Source: Ficedula albicollis
Taxonomy: Eukaryota; Chordata; Aves; Passeriformes; Muscicapidae
Assembly (NCBI RefSeq): GCF_000247815.1
Contig: NC_021684.1
Location: 8,813,430-8,877,429, forward strand
DNA length: 64,000 nt
Direction of reading: 5' to 3'
Program-made: the position numbers and the translations under genes
The notes under the pieces: model-generated
The model's input: only the letters and a program-made list of their open reading frames with translations
Databases searched by the model: none
Told to the model about the DNA's origin: nothing
Part shown: piece after piece, positions 41,701 through 55,043 of the stretch
Layout: every line of letters begins with the position of its first letter
How positions within the stretch are numbered: position 1 is the stretch's first letter

Positions 41701-44700
41701 GGCAGTAGCATCACTATGTAATGGGCAATAATGTGCATCTACTAAAGGAAAAAGATGGGTTACCCACTATCAATCCCTGAAGCAAATGTCTTTATGCTCA
41801 CAAAGCCTGAAGAGCTGACTACCAGCTAGCAGGTGTAGTGCAACATCTCTAAAGAGGCCATTCCCATTTCCTTACTAACTGCCTGAAATCTGCTATTTCT
41901 AAGTAAATGAACATACTTACCCTTGCATTGCTTTATAAAAAGCCACATTTCCACGCCCTAAGTCAGCAAACACAAGTAGCTCCCATCTCGATAGCACTCA
42001 GCTCCCAGCCAGCTGCCGCCTTAGGCAAACAGTTAAAGGGCACATTTAAACTTTAAACCAAACTTCACTATTTAACTGAATAACAACAAATTCTAAAAAC
42101 AATCTTTTCTTCAAATTATTTTTTCTAAGACTTTCAGATATGGCAGTTGAAAAACATTTTTATGCCACTACAGCACACTTCAGTGAAACTAGGTAAAAAC
42201 TCAAGAAGCTCTTGAAGAATGTTTCAAGCCAGTGCTGAGAATTACTCCTTGTATAACTGCTTCAGTCCAAGTCATCCAAGCAGCATACTTGGTTTCACAC
42301 ACACCATGGTTATTTCAAATTTTGACCTCAATGAACACATGCAGCATATTATCCAGGGTTCTTGGAGTCTTTAAAAATGCACCTGATGCTCTAAAGAATA
42401 ATGTTTTGGAGGACAAATTGTTTTCAAATATCTATTTTTGAGAGTTTTTATTCCTGTTCTGATATTAAAAATATATGCCTTCTGTCCTCTTCAGAAGTTA
42501 AACTTTATATAGGTACTTTACAGAAACATATATACAAAGACTTATTTGGAGGCAGCAGTTCAGAGAGCCACAGATGCTGCAGATTTTGGTGAATCTGTCA
42601 GAACTCTTCAAGGTGACAGAGAAGCAGCTTTAAAGTAATGGCATGATGCTGCTTCACAGCAAGAGTTGAGTTTGGCTCCCTCTCCCATAGACACACAGTT
42701 GCTATAGCCAGCAAGGCAGACTATTCAGCATATAGAAAAGACAATGTTTAGTTCTGAGATAGCATGAATGTTGTACTTATTCTCAGCACAATGTATATTA
42801 AAAGGTAAAAGACAACTATTAAATAAATAAATAGATAAAAGTTCATTCCAGGCTGAAACCAGAGCACTGAAAGAATGCTCCATGCTGGAGAAATACAGCC
42901 CAATAGGAGATGACATTGTGAATAGAACCAGTCCTTTGGTCAAGTGAGCATTAGCTCTTTTCCCTAAAAGATACCTAAAGAAGTGGAAGGCAACCAATTA
43001 CATTGTAATCCATCAAACCTTCCTGTCAATGAAAGCCCCTGGAGAAGTTTCCCAGCATCAAAGAGAGGACAGGGTTACATCTCCGACAGCTTTCAGAACC
43101 ATGTAAATACATTTATATGGTAAAACAGCAACATCAGGGACACCACAGGCAGGCACATGCACATGTTCTACTCCCAAAATATAAACACTGATTTTTCTAA
43201 GCAGGTTATTGCTCAAGAAAGAACAAAAAATAATTGAGAATGCTGGTTTAGTCTGTCTTACACATCAGCATATTGTATAATACTGTCCATCACTGCCATG
43301 AAAAGAGCAGCAAGGACTCATCCACAATCTCCAATCTGCAGTTATCAGGAGTTGACAGTGTTTCAAGTCAAACTTGAGCAGTGCAGGCACAATAGGCAAT
43401 GTTTGTGAGCTCTGTTGTCACTTTTAGGCATGGTAGTTGACTGCCATATCAACAAAAAAAAAAAAAAAAATCAGCCTTCAGTACTCTTGTATCTTAAAAT
43501 GTGCAAACAAACCTCTCATCTGATTAGGACAAAATTTAACATTATGAAACATTTGCAAAGACTTCAACAAAGCATTTTAAAGAGAAGGTTTAAATAGCAG
43601 AAGATACACAAAATGAAACATACTGTTTAAACAGAATACAGAGAACACTAAGTACTCTATTCAACACAGATAGATAACAAGAATTTTTTTTTGTCATTGG
43701 TGTTGAAATTACATATGTCATCCTGAGACAAATCTGTTTCTCTCTGGACTAAAAGATCCAGATGTTCCTATTTCAAGTCTCTGGCTTCAGCACTAGACAG
43801 CAAACAAAACAACCTATCCCTTCTATCAGCATGCAGGGAGATTTCTCCAGCACTCCCCATTTCTTTACCCTTTACCCCCTCTAAGATTTTATTTCTTTTC
43901 AGCAAAGCAAGCAAACAAAACACAACAGCACAATAATGCAGCTTCCACTGGAGACTTAATGTTAGCCCTTGGTCAGCTTAACATGCAAAAGGTTATCTGA
44001 CTTTTATCATAAACCATGATTTCAAATGCAAATGTAACTACTTTTAATGTAAACATATTGTATTGTGTTTTGCAGTTGACACTACGCAGGAAAACAATGT
44101 TGAGAGGTCCTTTCCAAAGAATATGAGTATTTATGTTCCCAATTTAGTGACTCATACAAGCAGCAATTTGAGATTTATTTAACTCTATGCTCCTCAAACT
44201 TCTGTATTTGAAAGCATGCACTAAGTGTCTATTCAAAAGTTGTAACAATAAAACACAAAGATTGTTTTTTCTATGTTTTTTTTTAATCTAGATTTCATCT
44301 AGAGGAAAATTATTTCCAGAAGTATCTTTTTGCTGTTTCTGTACAGAATATTGAAAGGGCTATGCAAAGCTAAGTCAATTAAGGAACAACTTACTAAACA
44401 AAAAAGACACATTTTCTGAAACTAGCACTGAAATTCAATCTTTTCATGGTGAAGGCAGACTCAGGAAAAAAAAGAAAAAGAAAAATTAGACAGAGCATGC
44501 GTGCCCAGTATAAAATTAATGCAACCACTGCCCCTTTTCTTCATATCCTTCACACCCTTTCAGCATATTCCTGCTTATTACATGTGGTTTATCCTCAACA
44601 AAAATACATTAAGAACAAGTGAAAACCAAAAGAGATATTACCACAGTTGAGATAAATACAGTACATTTTTCTTTTCACCAGAATCATCACTGCCAGGAAA

Positions 44701-46771
44701 CGGCAGCAGGTTAAAATTTTAACTGCCTAGAAGGGTGCCATATTTTCTGCCTAAAATTAAAATGATGATGCTTTCAGCCTACTGTCTTAATAATCACGAT
44801 TATTTAATTCAGGATTTATGCACAGTTTAATACACTTAAATGAAGTTTGTCAAGTTTGCCTTGCATTTATATTCTTGGTTATTTAATACATTGAATGGCA
44901 GACAAAGAGTTGTATTGCCCTAAAATCGAGTCTATACAGCTTTTCACCTGCAACTGCTAAGCACAGTCAGAATACAAACCTACACAGGAAAGCTTTTAGA
45001 ATCCAAGCCTACATGGGAAAGTTTGCAAGACCACCTCTCCCACAACAATCAACTCACTTGAGTGAGTTTTTTGTAGGCTATTAATTACTTATCTATGGAG
45101 CATCAACAAATGTTAATTTTGACAGCCCCTACTCCTGTAGGCAAAGCATTTTAGGGCTCATCCTCACCTAAGAGCCTCACAGTTTGCAGGGGGGTGCCAA
45201 GCCTGGGATATCCCCATCACTGCACTGCCCACACAGACATGCTGGTGCTGCAATTCCTATGTGCCTTTAACCTCTCCCAAGTAAAGGCCATACACAAGCA
45301 GAAGGAGTCAGTCCCAAAACACACCCTGTCCAAACAGCTGCTTGTTATCTTCAGGAAAGAGGTGATAGTCCAGACAAAATGTTCTGAAGGAACACTACAT
45401 GGGCACACTGTTATATTTAAAATAAAACCAGTGGGACTTCTGATACAGTACACACAGTGCAATGGACATTCTCTTCTATTAGTTACAACACTGAAAATTA
45501 ATTTAGGAGAAATGGTGAAGTATTTAAAATAAACTAAAAAAACCTGCACTTCTCTTTAACAACTAAAATGTCTGAGACATGATACCAGCAGAATAGCTGT
45601 TCTTGTTCTACAGAAACCACCCAAGTCCAGATAATTCTTTCCAAGTTTATGCAAGCTTCAGTGGTGTAAAAGCCAATGAATGAGAGTCGTACCACACATT
45701 GATTACACCTGCAGAGCTATGAGGGCAACTAGAGGACTGTGAGAGTAATTAACTCCAAAGAAAGGGAAAAGTAAAAACAATAGTATGGGGCACCTTTCCA
45801 GTTACATTTCTGATTGCATATACAATGACTTAACACAAAAGGCCAAAACTCCTTTCATTGCCAAGAACATAAAGCTTCTGCTTCTTGTCCAGTCTAAACA
45901 ATGTTTTGGAGGGAATTGCTCCATCTTACTACTGGCCATGCCTTCAAGCACACATTACTGCAATGAGCTCCTCCAGGCACGGCAGCTTCCCCTCGGGCCA
46001 CTCACCAGCACGTGATTAGGAAATAAATGAATGTACACACACCCTCGTGTTCAGGTATTAACAGCCCGATCCTTTCGCCAGGAACCCTCTCAGCTGTGCC
46101 GAGCACCTGCGGGTTAATCATTGCCCACATTTCGGAACCCGACAGCACATCCCTGCACGTTCTACCCCGGCTGCCACAGGACAGGACAGGGTGTGCGTGT
46201 TTGCACATCCCCTGTGCTACACCTGGGGGTGGAGGCCACCACAGCCCACGCTAAATACCCATTTATTTCAGAATAGTTACTTTATAGCTGTTAGAGTCAA
46301 AGGCAAAGCAGGAAGTGCGTGTTAATCACACATTACTGGAGCGTATTTACCAAGTCCTTATTTTCCAATTTTTTTAGCTACTACACTACAGTAATATTAC
46401 ACACTCTTAAAGACTTATGCAAGACCTCAATCATTTGTCAATTCCAGATTTCATATGACCCGAACAACTGGAATCCACAACACACCCCCACAAGTTGAGA
46501 GGCACACTTTGTTAACAAAGCAAAGACACTTGAAGAGGCTAGTTGAGTTAAACAAAACAGTATTTCACAAACATATCACTTGCCAGTTTCCCTCCATATT
46601 TCACAGGAAGAAAACAGCAACAAATTATTTCTCCAAACACAGCTCTCACTCATACACTGAGTAGAACTATGTAGGTTATTGTCTTCACTAAAATACAGCA
46701 CCCACAAAGCACTCCAGAAGGATTCTAAATGCATTAATGACAGCATTTGTAGCAGCAGGCAGATCCTCCTA
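38711..46771. other. Long gene-free stretch
   Basis: About 8 kb of AT-rich non-coding DNA with small A tracts (for example A17 at 43454-43470) and a short TA repeat near 40228-40243. No exon, RNA gene or named transposon is recognised. A GC-richer patch with several CpGs lies at 45970-46250. On the minus strand it shows CACGTGCTG followed by GTGAGT, a donor-like site near 46009, but no supporting exon is recognisable. Confidence 0.4.
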
Positions 46772-46817
46772 GAAACAAACAAAAAACAAACAAACAACAA
46801 CAACAACAAAAAAAACC
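46772..46817. repeat. (CAAA)n/(CAA)n microsatellite
   Basis: AAACAAACAAAAAACAAACA grades into CAACAACAACAACAA and then a short A run. It is a simple-sequence repeat. Confidence 0.85.
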
Positions 46818-47929
46818 AACAGAAAAATACTTTCATCAAAGGAGATTGTTCAAAAACCTAAACCACTGAAAACATACTAATAAAACTCCAGGATAAATAA
46901 GATTTAAGAGGTCATGTTAATTTTCTTTAACATTTAAAGCAAAATATTTAAGACAGGAAAAAAGAAACACTAGGGAGCTTTTTAACACAGGAAAAAGCTC
47001 CTGAGTCAATATGAAGGTATTACACATAAACTCCCGAGCAGAAGCAGGTATCACCCACTTCAATTCATGAGCAGCAAAACAGAACAGTTTTCTTTAAGGC
47101 CATGTGGTCTCAGTGGCCACTTGCTGGAAGCAACTCCACACAATACACCTCCAAATGATGTGCACATATGACTCCCACAACTTGGAATCACGCCAGAACA
47201 ACTGTCTGCACAAAAACAGCGCTGAGAAGAAGTGAGCTATTCAAAACAGAGCGGAGGTCTGCGAGAATGTGCAGGGAATGATACTGAGTGTTACAGTGTC
47301 TTCAGAGGCCTTGTCACGCTGCTACCCCATACACACCGCTCTGACGGGAACCTGAATGAACCTCTGTTCAAAACAATGTGACATTTCATCTGCCGAAACT
47401 GGCTAACAAACACACACTGAGAACAGGTATCATATCATACATATGAAAACCTTAAATAGAAGGACTGAATCCACTAGATGACAAGCCAGACATACACCCA
47501 TGAATTCCCTTACTCCATCTGCACCAGGGCAACTCTGTTTCACACACTCTACTACCTACATTCTGCAATCAATACTCAGCTCCATTTGTTTCCAAATCTC
47601 ATAGGGTTCTCCTACTCTGAACTCAAATTCTGTACAGATACAACATCCATCTCATAATTTGTTGCACTACGCAGATCTTCCTATATGCTACAGAACTAAG
47701 TAGCAGCCAAAGTAATTCCATAGCAAGTGCTTGAGGATGAGGGAATTTCCTCTGCCCTTTAACTATGAAAACGTACCAAAGGATAACATTTAACTAGAAA
47801 TTGCATTAATAAATGTAGGTATACATAGAAAAAGTACACAAGAACGTTTATACGGTCACAAGATTAAAGAACTGTATAAAAACTAAATTAGAAAAATAAT
47901 AATAAAAAAAAATTTATCAGAGTTGACGT
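46818..47929. other. Gene-free flank of the CpG island
   Basis: AT-rich non-coding DNA leading up to the CpG island. No coding exon is seen. Confidence 0.4.
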
Positions 47930-47945
47930 CCTTGCACGAACATAC

Positions 47946-48550
<605 letters not shown>

Positions 48551-48712
48551 CAGCCGCTCCGTGACAGCCACCACGGGGCTCAGAGGAGGCGGCCGGCTGC
48601 GGCCACCGCGGCCCTTCCTCCAAACCGACGCTCGTGTAAGATTTGCCACCAAACAAACGCTAAAAGTTCTTCAAAAGCATAAACTAATAAAGGCACCCGA
48701 GCGGCAGCGGGT

Positions 48713-49542
<830 letters not shown>

Positions 49543-49605
49543 CAGCGGCCTCGGCAGCGCCACCGGCCCGCGCCTCCGCCGGGGCTCCGGGCTGCGCTGC
49601 CCCGG

Positions 49606-49620
49606 CCCCCGCCCCCGCCC
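49606..49620. promoter_or_regulatory. Overlapping GC boxes (Sp1-type)
   Basis: CCCCCGCCCCCGCCC contains two overlapping CCCCGCCC/CCGCCC boxes, the usual Sp1/KLF target, at the right edge of the CpG island. Confidence 0.55.
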
Positions 49621-49680
49621 GGGGAAGGTGAAGGAGAAGGAACCAGGTTGGGTTGGGACCAGCTCAGGAGCCAGACCGAC

Positions 49681-51055
49681 CAGAGAGAGGCAAAGGACAT
49701 CGCGCCACGCTCAGAGTCTCAAACGAGATTGACAGCAAGCGACCAGGAGTAGGCCCCATTAGGTTAAAAACTAGGGGAAATAGCGACAAATAATGTACAG
49801 ATGGTAACAGGCATGTATGTTTTGGGCGAAATAGTAGTATGGAAATACACTCAAAAGTCCTATTCACCTGGAAAAATACAGGAATGTGAAGATGGAGATG
49901 GATGATGAGCACTTTAGATGAGGGACTCTTTCTAGTCTTATTTGCACTGTGCCTGGGAAAGATCATCTTATTTTCTGTGACCAAAGTCAGTATAATAATA
50001 ATTAACACTAACAATTACATCACTTAAAACAAATACAAATTCAAATTAAATGTAGGTGGTAGGTCTCTCACAGTAGTAGCACTGCCAACACAAAACAGTC
50101 AATGGAAAAACAATAACAAAAAAACTCATCACATTTTGTAGCCCAGTTACCAGAAACACTTTATAGCAGAATAGCTAATAATTAACTATGGTTTGGCCTT
50201 ACTTTCTAAATCAACATCTTGCAAGGAGATTTCATCTCTCAGTTGTTTTTAATTGCTGAGGATAGGAGTGGTATGGAAGAGACATATGGACATCAGACCT
50301 TGCTTTAAGTAAAGGTCTCTAATTCCACGTCATTTCTTCAGGTTGGAATACTAAAGTAAAGTAATCTCTTAACTCCACACTGTATGAAAACATTCTGGAA
50401 TTAAAATCATATTTAAAGAAACTGGTTCTTAAGGTGAATTATTTTAAACTAGGGACAATTCAACTGGCCATCAAGATGCCATAATAGTTGTACATTGTAG
50501 TTTACAGCAGGAGTTTTTTTCTGCTCTTAAAGTAGCAATTCACATAAATTTCACAGGTGTGTGGAGACTTGGCACTTCTCTTGCCCTATGGCAAAGTGAG
50601 AGATTTATTTAAGCAACACCAGGTTATGGGCAAAACCTGGGCTCCCAGCAGCATGGATATACTTTAGCAGAATGGAGAAATCTGTGAGGTTGCTCAATCT
50701 GATAATTTCTGATGGGTTCCTGAAACATTGACCCTTTGTCATAGCTGTAGCTAAGGTAAGTGGAAAACAGACATCCCACCCCTGCTTTGGCAGCGCCTGT
50801 TACAAAAGCAGGGATGCACAGGCTGTAAGTGCATGTCCATTTTTTATCCAGGACTTACCAGGTCTGTCATAGAAAGCAGCAGTTCCAGACTCCTGTTTTA
50901 AAGCTTAATTTGATATTCATTATCAGGAAATGGAAAGAGATGGTCTGTTTAGAGACCTTTAACTTTTAGAGTATTTTTTGTGTCCACAAAATTTCCACTT
51001 ACTTATGCACACAGGGAATGAACAATTAGTTGATGTAAGACGGATAATTAAATAA
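49681..51055. other. Gene-free stretch between CpG island and gap
   Basis: AT-rich DNA without a recognisable exon or repeat. If the CpG island is a minus-strand promoter, this is intergenic between it and the IL17RD 3' end. Confidence 0.4.
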
Positions 51056-51450
51056 NNNNNNNNNNNNNNNNNNNNNNNNNNNNNNNNNNNNNNNNNNNNN
51101 NNNNNNNNNNNNNNNNNNNNNNNNNNNNNNNNNNNNNNNNNNNNNNNNNNNNNNNNNNNNNNNNNNNNNNNNNNNNNNNNNNNNNNNNNNNNNNNNNNNN
51201 NNNNNNNNNNNNNNNNNNNNNNNNNNNNNNNNNNNNNNNNNNNNNNNNNNNNNNNNNNNNNNNNNNNNNNNNNNNNNNNNNNNNNNNNNNNNNNNNNNNN
51301 NNNNNNNNNNNNNNNNNNNNNNNNNNNNNNNNNNNNNNNNNNNNNNNNNNNNNNNNNNNNNNNNNNNNNNNNNNNNNNNNNNNNNNNNNNNNNNNNNNNN
51401 NNNNNNNNNNNNNNNNNNNNNNNNNNNNNNNNNNNNNNNNNNNNNNNNNN
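51056..51450. other. Assembly gap (395 N)
   Basis: There are 395 undetermined bases. An extra single N at 51562 marks another join. Translations across it are meaningless. Confidence 0.99.
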
Positions 51451-51673
51451 AACACTTTCCAGTAATTACTAATTTGTATTTTCTGGGTTTAAAGACTATA
51501 TATTATATAATGTGATTTGTAATTGTTGTTTGTTCAGCATTTTAAAATTACAGCACGCATGNAACACTTTCCAGTAATTACTAATTTGTATTTCCTGGGT
51601 TTAAAGACTATATATTATATAATGTAATTTGTAATTGTTGTTTGTTCAGCATTTTTAAATTACAGCATGCATA
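51451..51673. repeat. 112-bp duplication at the gap edge, split by one N
   Basis: AACACTTTCCAGTAATTACT through TACAGCACGCATG (51451-51561) is repeated at 51563-51673 with about four differences. The copies are separated by the single N at 51562. This arrangement is typical of an unresolved contig or haplotype overlap. Confidence 0.92.
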
Positions 51674-51730
51674 GAATTTTCTTTAGTATGCAAAATATAA
51701 AATTTAACTGTTAAATGTATTATTACTTTG

Positions 51731-52683
51731 GTCCAAAACATTATCTTTAGAAGTGTAACAGTCAGATATCACTGTGTTTTTAAAAAAATGTTTAGCAAGC
51801 CCATTCAAGGGTAAAAACATGAATACTCAAATAAATGCAGTGGTATTTCTCAGGTTTAGAGGCAGTCTAAGCAAAGATGGAAAAGTTCAGGAACAAAAAT
51901 TCTGCCCTGTTTTCCTGATTCACTGTCAGGAGTGGTATTCCCACTCCACCCTCAGTGGCTGAGCATTGTCCAACTCTTCAGCAAAGAGATGGTGACTTCC
52001 TTCCTAACACCTAAACACACCTTGGCATGTTTGCAAAAGCTACAATAAAGAGCAGACAGTTTCCTTTCTGTTGATGACTCACAGCTTTACGGGTACATCC
52101 CCTCTATTAGACATTGCTAAAGACAAGTAGGTCTAATTCTATTCTCACTTTTAATTATTTTGAAATAAGTATGATGTAACTGTCAGCAATTAAAACGCTC
52201 CAGATCAGTCCAAAACATTATCTTTAAAAGTGTAACAATCAGATATCACTGTATTTTCAAAAAAATGTTTAGCAAGCCTATTCAAGGGTAAAAAACATGA
52301 ATACTCAAATAAATGCAGTGGTATTTCTCAGGTTTAGAGGCAGTCTAAGCAAAGAGGGAAAAGTTCAGGAACAAAAATCCTGCCCTGTTTTCCTGATTCA
52401 CTGTCAGGAGTGGTATTCCCACTCCACCCTCAGTGGCTGAGCATTGTCCAACTCTTCAGCAAAGAGATGGTGACTTCCTTCCTAACACCTAAACACACCT
52501 TGGCATGTTTGCAAAAGCTACAATAAAGAGCAGACAGTTTCCTTTCTGTTGATGACTCACAGCTTTACGGGTACATCCCCTCTATTAGACATTGCTAAAG
52601 ACAAGTAGGTCTAATTCTATTCTCACTTTTAATTATTTTGAAATAAGTATGATGTAACTGTCAGCAATTAAAACGCTCCAGAT
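51731..52683. repeat. 478-bp direct tandem duplication
   Basis: Copy 1 (51731-52205) and copy 2 (52208-52683) both run from GTCCAAAACATTATCTTTA to TTAAAACGCTCCAGAT. They have only a handful of differences (for example AGAAGTGTAACAGTC against AAAAGTGTAACAATC). No transposon ends or target-site duplications are visible. It lies less than 300 bp from the gap. Confidence 0.93.
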
Positions 52684-54744
52684 TTTCATCAAAATTATAA
52701 AGGAGTCATTCTTGCAAACCAGGTTCTCATCAAGCAATGCAGTTGCTGAGGAATAGCACCCAGGAGTGCTCTGGGGCTGAAACAGGCCCCTGCAGAGTCT
52801 GCCCTGAGGGATCTCACACTTCAGGTCTCTGGGGGGTGTAGAGGACATAAAGCACCACTTGATGTCTGCCCCAAATCCAACACTTCCTTCTCCTGCAGCT
52901 CCTGCTGTGCCACTCTCAGTTCCCCACCATGCTCCTTCAGTAGGTGATTCGCTGCAGAACTCTGGGACATGAACCAGTGCCCTGTGGTTCCATCACTCAA
53001 GTTACTGCAAAATGCCAAAGCTGCAGCAATAACCTCTAACCAAATACACTGACAGGTCACAGACTGCTCAAAGAATCACTATTATGGCTCAAGACCAAGA
53101 CACAAATCCCTGTGTTCTACCTTCAGCTGACCCCAGCCCACCTCTGTTCCCAAGTGATCTATTTCCTGTACTTTATCTAGTTCCTACCCAGTTCTCATGT
53201 AACATGAGGACAGTAACACTTGCTCATGGCCTGTATGTGACCAGCTGTGCACTTATAAAGAAAAATCTGTCGGATCTATGCCCCACTCCCATCATTAGGA
53301 TCTGATTTCATAACCAGACCCATTGAGATTGGTTGAATCACCTGAGAAATAAAGCATTACTAAAAAGGGTGTGGCCACTGCCTTCTGGAGAGGCCTAAAG
53401 AATGATGCTAAAAAACACTTTTATATCGTGATTATAGTTCTACAACTTGCACCAGAAATTATTTTCACCAGACAGTAACTTGCTGTCTTGAAAATATTCC
53501 TGGCACTGGTTTCCTCAATGTAAAATCCTTCTGGGAACTTTTTTTCTTTAAAACACAACAAATAAACAAGTCCATTCTCCAAGTGTTTAATTTTCCCTTT
53601 TACTATGTAAGGCATCCAATCTGACAAGTTTAATCCTCTCTGGGTTAGAAATATTTTTTTAACCATGAAGAAGGTGACTTCTGTTTTTAGGTTTGATCTG
53701 CATTTTTACTGTAGTGTCAAAGGCAATGAAGAACTTGTGGTTTGCAGTTATTAGTTTAAAATGGGAAAAAAAGACTGTACCAGTTTCCCAAGCCCTTGGT
53801 ATAAAATCTGAGGCTCTATGGCTATCAAGAAATGTAATGAAGAAATGGAAGAAATGTTGTGTTCCTAGGAAAATGCATTATGATTATAGCAAAGTATTTT
53901 AGGGTGAGTAAAATCTCATAAACCTGGCTGGCTATTACAAAAATTCAGAGCAAGTTCTGTGAGCAATTTCATGTTGATTTACAGTTAAAGGGTTAATACA
54001 GAGCTTGCACAGGGAGCAGATGTGTCAGAGAGTTTAGAATTATGTGAAACCACAGACACACACTTACCCTGTGGAGAAAAAATGCCAAATTGATGGACTG
54101 CCCTGACACAAACTTACCCGACTTATATAATCAACAAGACTGCCTCTCTTCAAGCAGATCTATTTGCACACCAGTAGCAACTAAATAGTTAGAATTCCAA
54201 CTAAATCAGCAGCCCAACAGGGCAGCATTCCATCCACTCACTCACCTGCTTCAATCTGCCACCTATTGCCAAGACCTGTGACTCTACCAGGAGAGTCTGG
54301 AAGGAAGATTGATTTTTGTAAATCAGCCTTGACTGTTACAGCTTTAAGTCTTTTTATTACCTGATGAAGAAAATTCTCTAGATGTTGATTTCTTCTTGCA
54401 TGGATTTTTACTATTATAACTATTAAGTCTATTATATTATGAATTATTATATCTAGCATTATATAACTAGATTCCCTTCATTTACCTGAGCAACATAAGG
54501 AATCAGAGTGGTTTCAAAGCTTACCCCTAAAATTACATTTGCAGGGTTCACTGACTGGAACAGTGCTTAGAAATCAGCTGGATGAAAAAAACCCACATAG
54601 AAATCTTAAGTATTTATCCTGTTTGACAAAATGAATCCAGACCAGGTTATTACACTTTTGTGGACATGAATAGTTTCACTTGGCATGCAGAACAACCATG
54701 TACTGCTAGGAGACCTTCAGGGAGGATATAGGAAAACAATTACA
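52684..54744. other. Gene-free stretch, with one atypical 80-codon frame
   Basis: Mostly AT-rich non-coding DNA. A more GC-rich block at 52730-53060 carries a minus-strand frame (52821-53060) with a short glutamate/glutamine-rich segment, LLKEHGGELRVAQQELQEKE. It matches no protein I recognise. It could be chance, the far end of the IL17RD 3' UTR, or a degraded retrocopy. Confidence 0.35.
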
Positions 54745-54764
54745 TAAAATCGTATTAAGGCAAT

Positions 54765-54770
54765 TTTATT
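54765..54770 (-). terminator. Candidate poly(A) signal AATAAA
   Basis: TTTATT on the plus strand reads AATAAA on the minus strand, followed by TTGCCTTAATACG. It is one of the first canonical hexamers downstream of IL17RD. Confidence 0.3.
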
Positions 54771-55037
54771 AAAAAATAAAATAAAATACAACCCAGTCCA
54801 TCCCATACAGAAGTTTTAGAAGTTAAAATTTCTTAGAGTTGCTCGACTATAATAAAGCCCCATCAAACCAGCTGCTCTCTCCCAGCTGTAGGGCATGCAC
54901 AGCAGTTAGCAGGTCTGGCTGCTTGTGGGTTGTGTCGAGCTGCACTCGAAGTGTGCAGGATAAAACCTTTGCACTTTTAAGCCATTTCTTTCTAATAGTA
55001 TAAGAAAAGCCCAATGAGTGAAATGGAACAAAAATAT

Positions 55038-55043
55038 TTTATT
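55038..55043 (-). terminator. Alternative candidate poly(A) signal AATAAA
   Basis: A minus-strand AATAAA lies nearer to the stop codon than the one at 54765. Several signals may be used. Confidence 0.3.

Noticed and set aside
51048..51455. A 135-codon frame
   Set aside because: It is a translation of the N gap.
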